This document shows positions 43,343 to 53,999 of a stretch of DNA of 64,000 nt, piece by piece. The DNA comes from Aphelenchoides besseyi (taxonomy: Eukaryota; Nematoda; Chromadorea; Rhabditida; Aphelenchoididae): positions 13,392,001 through 13,456,000 of the forward strand of contig JAMPIQ010000002.1 in the NCBI GenBank assembly GCA_024699855.1, in the 5' to 3' direction. The notes below the pieces were generated by a model. It did no database searches. It saw nothing but the letters and a program-made list of their open reading frames with translations, and had not been told where the DNA came from. The number at the start of each line of letters is the position of its first letter. Positions within the stretch are counted from its first letter, which is position 1. Position numbers and translations under genes: made by a program.

Positions 43343-44728
43343 TTGGGTTGTTACTAAAGTTTTGTCTGATTGCGCAATGCATTTTCTAAAATTGGAACGA
43401 AAGAAATTGACCGATCGATTGGAAATTAAACGAAGTGTCAAATTTGATTTATTGGATCTGCTGTTTCTCGACATCGCTACTCCTGTTTCCTTGACTAATT
43501 TCGTCAAATGGGCCTCACTCGTGAACAAGTGCGACTTCTGCTTCTCAACGAATATCGTCTCCATCACTCGCCCGCCAAAGCCGCCGCCATCATCAACTTG
43601 GCACATGGAACGCGAACGACCACCGAGAGGACGGCATGTCGATGGTTCAAAAAGTTCGACGATTGACTCGAGGATTTGGCCGATCAACCACGAACAGGAC
43701 GTCCGCCAACGGTTCATCAACCGACGATTCTCAACGCTGTGTCCAATCGATCTGCGCAATCAACTCGCGAATTGGCCAATGGTTGTTGCCATGTAACCGT
43801 TTGGAGAACATTAAGACGAGCGGGCAAGCAATTCTTTATGTCTACAATCACTAATGGTTATTCTCGTTTAGGTCTCCGGCATCGACGAGGACGGTGGGTA
43901 CCCCACGAGTTGACGGACCTGCAGAAGCAACGGCGAATCCGGGCTGCCGAAAATCTCCTCCAGCAGCAACGTGCCAACCCGTTCGTCCACCGGCTCCTAA
44001 CCTGCGACGAAACATGGGTCCAACTTGACAATCCATATCGCCGTGGACAATGGTTGCGTCCCAGTCAGCGACCGGGTGGTACACCCCGGCCGAATCTTTT
44101 CCAAACAAAAGTTATGCTTTCTGTTTGGTGGAATCGGTTAGGTGTTGTGCACTGGGAGTTGTTGGACCGCGGGCAGACGATCACTTCGGAACTGTACTGT
44201 GCCCAAATGGATCGAGTCGCCGCCGCCCTTCGTCATCGCCACGACGTTCTACTGCTCCAGGACAACGCGCGATCGCACACCGCCCGAAGAACTCAACAGC
44301 ACCTGAGGACTTTGGGTTGGACGGCCATCGAGCACCCGCCGTACTCTCCGGACCTTTCGCCAACGGACTACCATCTCTTCCGTTCGCTAAAGACGTGGAT
44401 ACGAGGACGCCGATTCAACGACGTCGATCATCTCTGCCGGTCCCTCAACTCGTTCTTCGCCTCCCGTCATCGATCCTTCTACACGCGCGGAATCACCCAA
44501 TTGCCCGGACGGTGGCGCCGAACTATCAACTCAAATGGCGAGTATTTTTGATGATTTGTGTTAATTTTAATAAATGAATTCTAATCTACAACGAAAACCA
44601 TACTTAGGACAGTAGGCAGCTGAACAACCGAACTTCGTTCACACACTTCCAACCGACCGGTCAATTTCTTTCATTCCTAATTTAGGTCACTCATGACGCA
44701 ATCGGACAAAACTTTAGTAACAACCCAA
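43343..44728 (+). mobile_element. mariner element with intact TIRs and TA target duplication
   Basis: 1,386 bp. The terminal inverted repeats TTGGGTTGTTACTAAAGTTT / AAACTTTAGTAACAACCCAA are flanked by TA on both sides (43341-43342 and 44729-44730). Another inverted stretch (GAAATTGACCGATCG and CGACCGGTCAATTTC) lies just inside. Confidence 0.95.
43508..44551 (+). pseudogene. mariner transposase, one in-frame stop
   Basis: MGLTREQVRLLLLNEYRLHH opens the helix-turn-helix half; TGA at 43664-43666 interrupts after RWFKKFDD. The rest is open: TGRPPTVHQ, LLTCDETWVQL (first Asp), VLLLQDNARSHTARR (second Asp), YSPDLSPTDYHLFRSL (third Asp), ending NGEYF TGA. DD34D-type catalytic residues are present. 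A 48-bp in-frame insert (about 43826-43873, GCAAGC...TTTAG) sits before GLRHRRGRWVPHEL and looks like an intron with a GC donor. With the stop, this copy is inactive. Confidence 0.88.
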
Positions 44729-45364
44729 TACTTGCCTTTGATGTAAAGTCCACTAAATCTAATTGGTAACGAGAATTAAACTCTCTTTCCACCATGGGCT
44801 TGACAATCACTCCACGTTTGACTTTTGATTGCTTTAATTTGCACACTTCGCAGCAGTTAAAAAATGACAAAATCAAATCTCTAAAGCGACAAAAACAATG
44901 CAAAAACAGAAGAAGAGCTAATCTACTTGCTCAATCCACCATATCCTTGACTCTTCAACTCGCGCAACATGATGTTACGGCCGATGTGTCCCTTCGATGT
45001 GTGGACAGACCACAGTATTTGAAGGCACTTGTCCGATCGAACGACGAGTAGATCTTTTTTAAACAGTTTGTACTTGCGACCAACACGTCTTCGTTTGTAC
45101 CTAAAAGAAAACCAAATGTTAAATGTTTCGACGCAAAACTTACCGCTTGATCAGATTGTAGTCATTTGCGTGTTGGACCTTCAATCCTTCTTCGTGTCTT
45201 TTCAAGACACTCAGCGTTTTCTTGTACTCGGTTTCTGTTTTCACAGCACAACACTTCTTAGCAGCAATGAACGTTGTCAAAGCGTCTTCAAAACGCTGCA
45301 CCGCTTCTAATCGAAATCGCTCGTCTAAGTTCTCTGACTCCTCTGCTTTTCCCGACGTGTCCAT
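44729..45364 (-). pseudogene. KRBA2-like, integrase-derived gene, 3'-truncated
   Basis: ATG 45364, MDTSGKAEESENLDERFRLE. After a short intron comes LLVVRSDKCLQILWSVHTSK with GHIGRNIMLRELKSQGYGGL, the first part of an integrase-type H2C2 zinc finger. After a second intron (GTAGAT...CTTTAG) come CCEVCKLKQSKVKRG and FNSRYQLDLVDFTSK, where an integrase catalytic core should start with the Asp of DLVDF. The reading then ends at the mariner and LINE fragment, so most of the core is missing. Such genes are common in invertebrates as domesticated or mobile Ginger/retroviral-type integrases. Confidence 0.7.
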
Positions 45365-45599
45365 GCCTCTATGAAATTACCGTATCATACAATACAAGAT
45401 CTTATAACCTACCAAATTTACTTAAAGCGCAAACAAATGACTACGGGAAAACGAAAAATTGATCAACATGAATAGCAAATGTGCGGCCAAATTTCCGCAA
45501 GTGTTTGTTCTCACGACGGTCAATCGAACTCCAATTTTTGTCCAAATTCATTTGTATTATTTCTTCAGATATCGTGTTTAAATTGAATAATTGACTTGA

Positions 45600-45700
45600 A
45601 AATAGTTATTGAACATTTGTCCCGGGACATTTGACAAAAGGGCCGGGACTTTTACAAATGGACCGGTCTTTCTACAAAAGGGCCGTAACATATATATTAC
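45600..45700. repeat. Short degenerate repeat with AAAAGGGCCG motifs
   Basis: The words GACAAAAGGGCCGGGAC, TACAAATGGACCGG and TACAAAAGGGCCGTAAC occur within about 80 bp, where the PP2C fragment stops. Confidence 0.5.
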
Positions 45701-46394
45701 CATCGGCTTAAAGATGTCTTGGCTTACAACTCCGCCCGCATCGTTGATCCGGCTTTTTTCAATTGGATCTTTAGCTTCGTGCAATGTGGTTGAGGTGCTG
45801 TTCGGATTTCCTAAAACCTTTCTTTATTGCTTTTAAACTAATAACAAACCTGTTTTAGGCACAATTACAACCTGAGAATTACCCACATGTGCGATGTAAA
45901 GTCGTTTGTTGCGAATAAGCGTACAACTGCACGTCGTTCCGGACATTGATGGTGCTCCCCATATTGTATTCGGCCAATTGGCGACCTCCTCTCGCATATC
46001 CTTGTGAATCTTCCAAAACGCGGTCTTCATAGCATCCAAAACATCCTGGTCATTGGCAGTTTCAAAATTTACCATCTTCTATAAAAACACGAATACCGAA
46101 ACATTTGAAAAATAATATACCTTGATTGTTGGCCACAGCTCCTTTTCAACGTATTCAGCTGCTTGCGATCCATTGTGTCCTACAATACAAACATTACGAA
46201 CAAACTCTAACGATTACTTCTTACCCGATAACATGCCAAGAAAAATGATCGCTGTGTTGCTGCGATCCACAAGACGTTCGATGACCATCCGATCTTCCTG
46301 ATCAATGTCGCGGCCCTACAAATAGGTGGGATTAATAAAGTTTGAATCTTTTTTAACCAACCTTGGTCGACGCTATCGTCAATGACGTGAACAT
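45701..46394 (-). pseudogene. PPM1D-like PP2C phosphatase, truncated, metal-binding Asp lost
   Basis: Proposed start MFTSLTIASTKGRDIDQEDR at 46394. HNGSQAAEYVEKELWPTIKK follows after an intron, then EVANWPNTIWGAPSMSGTTC with RNKRLYIAHVGNSQVVIV, which is closest to PPM1D/Wip1, and HEAKDPIEKSRINDAGGVV. Two conserved metal-site aspartates are changed: the usual DGHGG reads SGHNG, and HVGDS reads HVGNS. After FKPM (45701) no further exons are seen, so the C-terminal third (with the remaining metal-binding Asp residues) is absent. Downstream is a low-complexity repeat. Most likely a decayed duplicate. Confidence 0.72.
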
Positions 46395-46475
46395 CGTTGG
46401 TACCGTCGAAGTGCTGAAATAGTGAATGTTAGTAATCGCGATACGAACAAAAACGTCGAATATCCGGTGATATTC

Positions 46476-46525
46476 TTCACGAACACGAAAACCACGAACA
46501 CGAATACAAAAAGCACGAACCCGCT
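46476..46525. repeat. CACGAA-type simple repeat
   Basis: TTCACGAACACGAAAACCAC, then CACGAATAC and GCACGAACCC: imperfect CACGAA repeats upstream of the PP2C fragment. The rest of 46395-46798 shows no gene. Confidence 0.5.
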
Positions 46526-46799
46526 CACAAATCATGTTGATTGCCGCAGAAATGCACGGCGAATCTCAGCACTCAACTTTCATTTCAAGATCAAAACGAC
46601 GTCCCTGCATTCTTGTTAGTTGCACAACCACAGAGTTTTCGTCTGTTGAACGAAGTTTATTAGCTTGCTATTATAGCACTCATGCATCTTGTTGAACAGA
46701 CAACCTCCCACTTGCAATTGAATTGATTGAAATGCCTAAGATCTTTGTGTTTATTGCTTCTCGATCTTGCAGAAAAACGACTCAATACTCGTAGTTTAT

Positions 46800-47806
46800 T
46801 ACCACATGAACCGTTGCACATTCTCCGGCTCGTTGGCCCACACAAATGGCCGATTCAGAAACAAATCGATGGTAAAAAAGTTCACAACAAGATGGGCGAG
46901 AAACTCCAGACAAACAAGAAGTGTGTTATTCCGGTGGAAGTTGATTCGAACTATGTTGTGCGGAATGATATAATATCGGAACTCGACCAAATGAGCGGGA
47001 ATAAGACACAAACAGACGGAGATTACACCGCAGAGTAGGGTGAACAAACGAACATGTTTTAGGGCGACGTAAATGAAGGCAAAAGAAACAATGTAGAAAG
47101 AAATCGGAACAAACTTGTAGATCGGATCGCTGAGGAAGCAGTTCGATCACCGAGTACGACACCGTTATTGGTCAACATAAACAAAAGAAAACCAAACCCG
47201 AGGACGGCGAAAGCCCGATGGCGGAGAACACAACGAAAAGTCGACGTGAACGGTTTTTTCGCATCGAATTCGTTTTGTAGATTACAAAGACAGTAGAAAG
47301 CAGCCCAAACAATGTTGGTCTGCCGACTGAAAACAAAGAATGTGAAGATTAAAGCAGTTAACGCAGGGCTCGAAGTGCAGAGACCATAGATAACAAGTGT
47401 TGAGGAGAGTAGATCGGTGTAGGACAAAATCGATGTTTCGAACAAAGCGGGCAACAACAGAATGCCAATGGAGCACAAAATCGCATCTTGGAAGTTGTTC
47501 CGCGTACTTCGGCTCAGACGTAAACTTGTCAATCCAACGAACGTGAGTGGAATGATTGCCGAGCTGAGAAAGCGTTCTCGTCCACAGAAGCCAGTAAACG
47601 CGGCTAACGTAAATGAGTGGCGCTGTGGTGATCATTTTATTCCAGTAAGTGAAGTTGCCGTTGCAATACTCTCGAGTTTGATTGACGTGAAAGATCTCGT
47701 CCATGTACGCATCGCGCACGCGTTTGTAGAAGAGGTTGACGAGAAACGTGTGTAGAATTCCGAAGCTGAATGCAGCCATCCATTTGATTAAGTAGATTTG
47801 AGCCAA
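46800..47806 (-). pseudogene. ALG10: ALG10 alpha-1,2-glucosyltransferase, damaged copy
   Basis: ER enzyme that adds the last glucose to the dolichol-linked oligosaccharide. The N-terminus MAQIYLIKWMAAFSFGILHT leads to AYMDEIFHVNQTREYCNGNF, a family signature, then KMITTAP. The next family-like stretch (FVGLTSLRLSRSTRNNFQ, SRQTNIVWAAFYCL, NNGVVLGDRTA) lies in another frame without a clear intron, implying a one-base break near 47620. After GDRTA the reading goes almost directly to the C-terminus (EFRYYIIPHNIV, NEPENVQRFMW), skipping roughly 75 residues that other ALG10 proteins have, including the HYTFY motif. Either a pseudogene or an assembly-damaged gene. Confidence 0.75.
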
Positions 47807-47856
47807 TTTGCGCGATGAATACGATGAGCCGCTAGTTTGTCCGCCATTCCTCTAGA

Positions 47857-48019
47857 CCTTGATCGTGTCTCCATCAATGATCGCCATGAAGTGGAAACTG
47901 AAAACGAACGAAGTAGGAACTCGGGATCTGGCAAATAACACGGAGATCGAAAGACGAAGAAGTGACAAAATTGCGATAAAATTTCTTCCATTTCCAATCG
48001 CACTAATCAGTTCTGACAT
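47857..48019 (-). CDS. Possible small membrane protein or terminal exon
   Basis: A 53-codon frame, MSELISAIGNGRNFIAILSL continuing hydrophobic, ending FMAIIDGDTIKV and stop. One likely membrane helix. It lies just upstream of ALG10 on the same strand. It could be the last exon of a gene whose upstream exons I cannot find, or chance. Confidence 0.25.
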
Positions 48020-48142
48020 GAAATTGAGGTTGTTGTTGAGATCCGTCGGAGTTTGCCGCAGTGTAAAAGTCAGTGAATCAGAAGGCTAATCGATCGTGTA
48101 ATTCGGCCTCTCTACAATAGAGTTCCGACGGGTTTTCATCAG

Positions 48143-48583
48143 GTGCAATCAAAGAAGTTCGCTGTGTCAAATTCAAAATTAATAAAAGAACTGAAATTTA
48201 AATCTTAACACCCTGAACTTGTTTAAAAAGAAACGGCGCTCGGTAATAAAACCATTAGCCTTTCGGACAGTTAAGTGAGTTGATAATACTATAGATATAC
48301 TGATGGTAAGATGACCACTTGGATTTATATGGTCGAAGAATATAGACGATTTACTGCAGTGGAACCACAAACATGCAACCTAGTACGCTATAAAAAGGGA
48401 CAATCACTGAAACGTTATCATGACATTGTAGTCATTAAATTACCACTAGTTTTGGTTGAGAATAAACTCCACGTGACAAAACTGAGCGCCGTTTCTTTTT
48501 TAAACAAGTTCAAAGTTTTAAGATTTGAATTTCAGTTCTTTTATTGATTCTAATTGGGAAACAGCGAACTTCTTTAATTGCAC
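48143..48583. mobile_element. Foldback MITE, about 440 bp
   Basis: Long imperfect inverted repeats of about 100 bp: the left arm GTGCAATCAAAGAAGTTCGC ... AAGAAACGGCGCTC is mirrored by the right arm GAGCGCCGTTTCTTTTTTAA ... AGCGAACTTCTTTAATTGCAC. No transposase inside. Confidence 0.8.
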
Positions 48584-48730
48584 TACCATCTTTTTTCATT
48601 GCATTTCAGTTTCATTAAATTGAGAACTTAAAAGTCTGTCTTTGAGCTCCGTCTGATCGGTGTCTTCAACCGATTTGCTTTCACTACCAGCTACTCACTT
48701 GTTAGGTCTTCTCTTCCACGGCCTGAGTGT

Positions 48731-48845
48731 GTTCGTCCATATCTCGTTGAATGCACGCCATCCCGTCCGATCTGGCAAGTTAAGCAACGGTGAGCTTGAT
48801 TAGTACATGGATCGGAGACGTCCTTGGAATCTCAAGTGACGAACG
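48731..48845 (+). rRNA. 5S ribosomal RNA gene
   Basis: The helix I ends GTTCGTC (48731-48737) and GACGAAC (48838-48844) are exactly complementary. Inside are the 5S hallmarks CGTTGAATGCACGCCATCCCG, GTCCGATCTGGCAAGTTAAGC, and the internal control region GATTAGTACATGGATCGGAG. A T-run (GCTTTTTCGG) right after the 3' end fits a pol III terminator. Some stem positions differ from usual metazoan 5S, so expression is not certain. Confidence 0.88.
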
Positions 48846-48851
48846 CTTTTT

Positions 48852-49375
48852 CGGTATTCAACTTTTAAGTTTATTGGAACTTCACTTTACCGGTATTCAT
48901 TTATGACTGCTTGTAATGACTTCACGTTGTGCCTTCTTTCCGTCTGCTTAGTTGACATCAAACATAAGGGTTGCTTTTAGACTTTCTTTTACTGCACATC
49001 GATTGTCCTCACGAATCTACACACTTCGTCAGGATGCTCACAGAATTGCTTTCTCAATAAACACCATCTGATAATAGTTGTCTTCAAAAGTGGAAGAGTT
49101 TGAGTTCGCTAGAATTGAAGTTAAATGCTCCTCCTGCTTATGGTCTCATCTGTAATTTGGACTACTTGTTAATGCGCAGGTGGTAGTAAGAATACAAGCT
49201 TCGAAAGCTGAAGTTGGTCAGGAACAAAATCGATGCCTTGATTGCTAGCCCTTGAGAGTTAAGATCAAAAGCATCACAACGAAAATCGAATGCAGTTGTT
49301 GGAAATCGATATTCGAAGATTGCGTTTTGTTGTCTTAGCGTCTTTTCGCAAGCCCTTGCTGACGGATGTGCGAGT
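48852..49375. other. Unassigned interval after the 5S gene
   Basis: No coding exon, repeat copy or RNA recognised here. Confidence 0.4.
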
Positions 49376-49455
49376 GTAAAGCAACTTGCTAGCATGTCTT
49401 CAAAAAAAAAGATGTTAATAAGTCGATCGTTTGCATATGAGAAATTTTGGATCTT
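49376..49455 (+). repeat. Direct copy of exon 1 region of the gene at 52277
   Basis: AAGCAACTTGCTAGCATGTC with TTCAAAA and TCGTTTGCATATGAGAAATT recur at 52262-52340 in the same orientation, i.e. on the far side of the TIR element. The copy here is diverged (poly-A run in place of ATGGATG) and leads nowhere. Confidence 0.75.
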
Positions 49456-49459
49456 TTGT

Positions 49460-52212
49460 TCTAGTTCCCCTCTTCTTGACCTTTTGCTGATCGCATGAGG
49501 GAGGAGAGCAACAGCAAAGGCTGAATTTTCTTAATCCGGGGCACACCGGGCAGACGACAGCTAAAGCCGGCGTTAGCTTTTCGCTCTTTGAAAATGCGCG
49601 CCAATTCAAACGGGATTTTTTTGGTCCGCTTGGAAGCGTCTTTTTTGCTTTGACAACAATTTATTTTATCGTTTATTTATTCATTAAAAACAACTAATGA
49701 ACGGTCCGCTAACACAAGACGGAGATGATCGGTCAGAAAATGCTGGAGCCGCTTGTTTTCATTGAAGCCGAAGTTTAGATCGTCGCTTCTGTTCCCATAT
49801 TTGTGAACGTGCTCGATGATCTGTTCACCAAATCGGCCCCATGATCCGAATCGCTTAACAAAATCCAACAAATGAGCTTCGACAAAGTGGAGCATGTTGA
49901 TGGACGGCAAATTGTTGTTTCGCCATGATGTGGCAACGTGAACAATTGTTTCGTCCAAATACAACAATTCGTCTTCTGTGAAACTTCTGTCGATGACTAA
50001 AGCATACTTGCTCAAACGCCCAATGTCCAAGAAGACTTCATGGTATTCGAGATCGTTGAAATTGCTAGTCGATCGGTCAGTTTCCCATCGTTCGTGCGTA
50101 TCGATGATGAAGTTCAAGAATTTTTGACAATCACCACCATTGAGCAACGACTTCGTTTTGTGAGTTAGTTGGACTCCGGCAAGACGGAAAATCGACTTCA
50201 GCTGGTTCTTCTGCTCTTCGTTTTTCCACATTTGCTCCAAAGGGCCGTTGACCAAACGCATCAGAACGTGAAGAGGTGGAACAGCAAAGTTGATAAGCGG
50301 CAAATTGATGAGACGATTTGGGTGTTGATCATCAATCCATGGAACGCATTCAGCTTCTTGAAGTCGATGTTCATGTCGATCCACATTCCCCCATGGGCAA
50401 AAGAATCGAGCACCTGGTGGGTTTGTGCCGGCAACGATGCTCAACATTTTGATGTCAGACGAGAAGAGTGGGACGACGTTCAGTTGTTTACCATCGATCT
50501 CCAAGCCATGTTGAGCAACTTCCGCGGCAAACTCGAAGATCTTTGAAGCTGCCACCTTCAAAACTTCAGTTTGCTCTGGTCCATCGTATGCTGCAACAAC
50601 AACCAAGTTGCGAGGTGATCCCGGGTTCGCCACTCGAGTTGAGCAGAAAAATCCGATCTTGACGTATCGACCACCTCCATCTGCGGTGAAAAACCAAATT
50701 GATTGCTTCTGGCGTTTCATCATTCCATTCGTAATGCACAAGTCTTTCGATGTACTTGACGGCCAAACAACGAACATCCTTGGCAAAACAAATTGACACC
50801 ACTCGATTCTTGTTGTCCCGAATTTCCGTTGAACCAAATCCACCAATCTCCTCGACCTGATTCAATTGAGCTAATCGAACAGATTCGTAAGACATCAGTT
50901 TTGGCCAAAGTTTTGCCAAAGCTCCATACTGACGCTTACGCAAGTTGAGGAGACGGCGGATATCTCGACATTGTCCAGCGGTGAACTTTACTTTGTCGGT
51001 GGTATCAATCGGAACCCCAAGTTCTCGAAGACGTTTCGTCCATTCATTCTTCTGCCGAATTTTCAGGTTTCCAAATACTTTTCGTACTCCACTGAACAGA
51101 GTATTGCGGCTTGAGGACGGTGCTGGATTTTGAGAAGTTGAAGCACCAAAAGTGACGTTTGAATCAGATGCCGATTGTTGTGCTGTTTGACCAGAAGTTT
51201 GTCGAGATCTCGGAGTTGAACTGCTTGAAGATTGTTGAGACGGCGTTTCTTGTAAGAGCGACCATGTCTCATTGATCAACGTAAGTTCCGAGTTCTCTTG
51301 ACGAAGTTCGGCAATCTCACGACGCAATTCAACGTTTTCTTCGGTCAAAGTTGCAATCGTTTCTAAAGAATCGACATTAAACTAACAGATTAACTTCTAA
51401 AAATACCGTTGATGTTCCAAGATTTGAATGCGAGCATTAACAAGTTCGTTGGACACATTGGAACGAGTGACAACTGGAGGAGCTGGCGGTTGTTGCATCG
51501 AAGGTCCAGCAACTAGTCCATCGTCCATTGATCGTCGTCGGCGTTTCTCGTTCATCCTTTCGCCCTGCTGACGTCGTCGTTCCACTTCTTGTTGCCGTTT
51601 TTGAATTCCGGCTCGAGCAGCAGCCTGTTTTTGAGCGTTTTTCTCCATATCTGTAATAGAAAAGTTGCTAAATAACTGTCAAAAGTGCTCCTATCGACAC
51701 GAAATTTGCAACATAGATACGGCACGTCATAACGAACAATTCTACACGCTGAAATTGAAATACGCGCGACGCAACCTTTTTTACAACGACTTAAAGTTGA
51801 CCACCGCAAAGCGGGACCGAGAAAATGATCGAAAAAACGACCAAAAACAGAATGCCATGATGAGTGTTTGGTATCATTCGATAGCCCGAAAGCTCTTTAA
51901 CATTTCGTTCTTCATGCAAATTGGACTATTTTTGTCAAATTTATTTATCTCTTAAGGCGAACAATTTATTCAGACACAATGCCACATCAGGGAAAAAGTT
52001 TCAGGGTAACGCCCGATTCTGCCCGGTGTGCCGGGGACTATAACAAAAGATCCCTGATTTACGACTCTTTTTCGGTGGTACTGTTCGCGTCGAATGGTCG
52101 TCGGCTATCTGGCGCTCGATTGAGCAAAATGGTTTGCGGCGAAATGTCCTGCTGGGGTCATTTGCTGTTGCTCTCCTCCCTCATGCGACCAGCAAAAGGT
52201 CAAGAAAGGAGG
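49460..52212 (-). mobile_element. Large TIR DNA transposon encoding an unrecognised transposase-like protein
   Basis: Imperfect terminal inverted repeats. The left end has TTGACCTTTTGCTGATCGCA, GGGAGGAGAGCAACAGCAAA and CCGGGGCACACCGGGCAG. The right end carries the reverse complements (TTTGCTGTTGCTCTCCTCCC, ATGCGACCAGCAAAAGGTCAA, TGCCCGGTGTGCCGGGG). A two- to three-exon gene lies between. No short target duplication was identified with confidence. Confidence 0.7.
49677..51648 (-). pseudogene. Transposase-like protein of the TIR element, one frame break
   Basis: Exon 1 (from 51648) MEKNAQKQAAARAGIQKRQQ is basic and coiled. The next exon (from about 51360) has a coiled coil (EENVELRREIAELRQENSEL), a Ser-rich linker and a basic part (NLKIRQKNEWTKRLRELGVP). 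A one-base frame change near 50720 leads into WFFTADGGGRYVKIGFFCST, then NVVPLFSSDIKMLSIVAGTN and ARFFCPWGNVDRHEHRLQE, and a helical C-terminus ending RLVLADRSLVVFNE. The xDGGGxxxK and SDIKMLSxxxGxxxxxxFFCPWG order recalls transposase-like proteins scattered in invertebrate genomes, but I cannot name the superfamily. Confidence 0.6.
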
Positions 52213-52459
52213 AACTACAGCAAAAGACACTCCTGCGCCGTTAGTGTCCGAATTTGCAATTGTGAAGCAACTTGCTAGCATGTCTTCAAAAATGGATGTT
52301 GATGAAAACGTTAGTCAATCGTTTGCACATGAGAAATTTTGTTTCTTAGGTCGGAAATGAACCGTTGGATGAATCCGATGTCCAAGCTGGAGAGTCAAGT
52401 GCGTCTAAACGTCGTCGATTGAACGAAGATGGATCTCATGAAAACTATGTGAATGCAAA

Positions 52460-52993
52460 GGTAAGAAGCTTCACAAGTTCTATTTTTGTTCCCGTCCAAC
52501 ATCTCACTGTTGAAAACTGGTTCAAGTCGAATTCAAGGGACAACTGGGTCGGGGGTTTGTCATTTGGGGGCGAAGAAAAAGTAAATCGAACAAACAGCGC
52601 TGATACCTCGGTTTTTGGGTGTTCAGTTTGCCTTTCCTTCCCTGTGATCGGACGACCGGTCGTGATTTTACCGACTTTTTGTCTCTCCAACCTCACAGAT
52701 TTGATCTCTGACTGTTGAGCGTTTACCGAACACGTTGGGCGCCGTGGGTGTGTGAGATGTAGGGAAATATAAGTGGACGGACTGTGTAACTTTTCCTCTC
52801 CGTCAATAGCAAACCCAGTTTTCCGTGAACAAATGAAGGGCGAGCATTGTAGTCTTTCTTCATCCACTTAATGGTGGAGAAGGTCTTGGCCGCTTGTTCA
52901 GCACGTGCGAGCTTTGACAAGCCGATTTGACCTTTTCACTAGACTTTGCGTAGCTGTCTAGAACGTTGCTTGTGTTTCAAAATTCGATTTCAG
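52460..52993 (-). other. Long intron with a possible LTR-element remnant
   Basis: Unlike the neighbouring 40-50 bp introns. On the minus strand it reads LSKLARAEQAAKTFSTIKWM-like sequence and CACGGCGCCCAACGTG, which resembles an LTR-retrotransposon primer-binding region (GGCGCCCAAC). Probably an inserted, decayed LTR fragment; low confidence. Confidence 0.3.
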
Positions 52994-53999
52994 AACACAG
53001 CAGCAAAAACCGATCATTTCATATTCAAACGCGAAATAGAATACCACCAATTATTATCAGGGACTGAGGCTTATTCCTTCGATGGACGGTTTTTTTTCAA
53101 TCACGACAAACAGTTTGTTGAAGTGGTTGATGTGCTATACAAGAAACAAAGTTAAGTTACAGATACTATTTTCCACTATAGTTTCTGTGATGTTTAGAAA
53201 ATTCAAGTTCGATTTTTCGGCAGTAACTTACGATGGAAAGCCGTTGAAAGAAGATTTTCATGTGCTGGACTACTGTGCATTTAATTTGGAGACAGCTCTG
53301 ATCGTCTTTGAAAGCGAAACTATGCGCTATTGTGTGGGAATTGGAGTGACGAACTTCGAACAGTCGACTGTTGTTATCGGACAGTCAATTAAGATATCAG
53401 GATTGCCACTTAACAGCAACATTCATGTTTTCCCAAAATCTTACCCAGCCAATTTGGAAGATGGAGTTGTTTTAAACATTTTTGTGGTATTTGGATCTCT
53501 TTACTTTGAGATTAAATTGGATGGTCAAAAGCAAATTCAAGCTACAAAACTAGATTTCTTGTTTAATAAGAAAATTGCGACGATCGATGGAGAATTTGCG
53601 TACAATTTGGACGTGAAACGGACAGATGACAAAGACGAAGACAAACGAGAAATATCATCAGTTGAGTTGCTCAAAATGTCATTTGGAACTGGCGAGTCGT
53701 CTAGATATCCAACGACCAATTGGGAGGCTATTAAATTGGGTGTAAGATGCCTTGTTCTGTATATTTTCATTTGTATATTTATAGCATTTTTATTCTTTCC
53801 ATGGTCGTCGTTTTGGAAATCATATTATTTTTCCCGTTGCCAATCGATGGACAGACGAAGTTCAACTTATGTCGTTGAATTTGGACACATTGGAGTGGAA
53901 GGAAACTGGGATCAAGCTGAATGGTTATATTGAAAAAATGTCAACTGATGGAGAAGGCGGCTTGATGATTTGCATGAGCCGCAGTAATCATTTTTACTA

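Noticed and set aside
44050..44577. Second long plus-strand frame within the mariner
   Set aside because: Alternative frame of the GC-rich transposase; the other frame carries the catalytic motifs.
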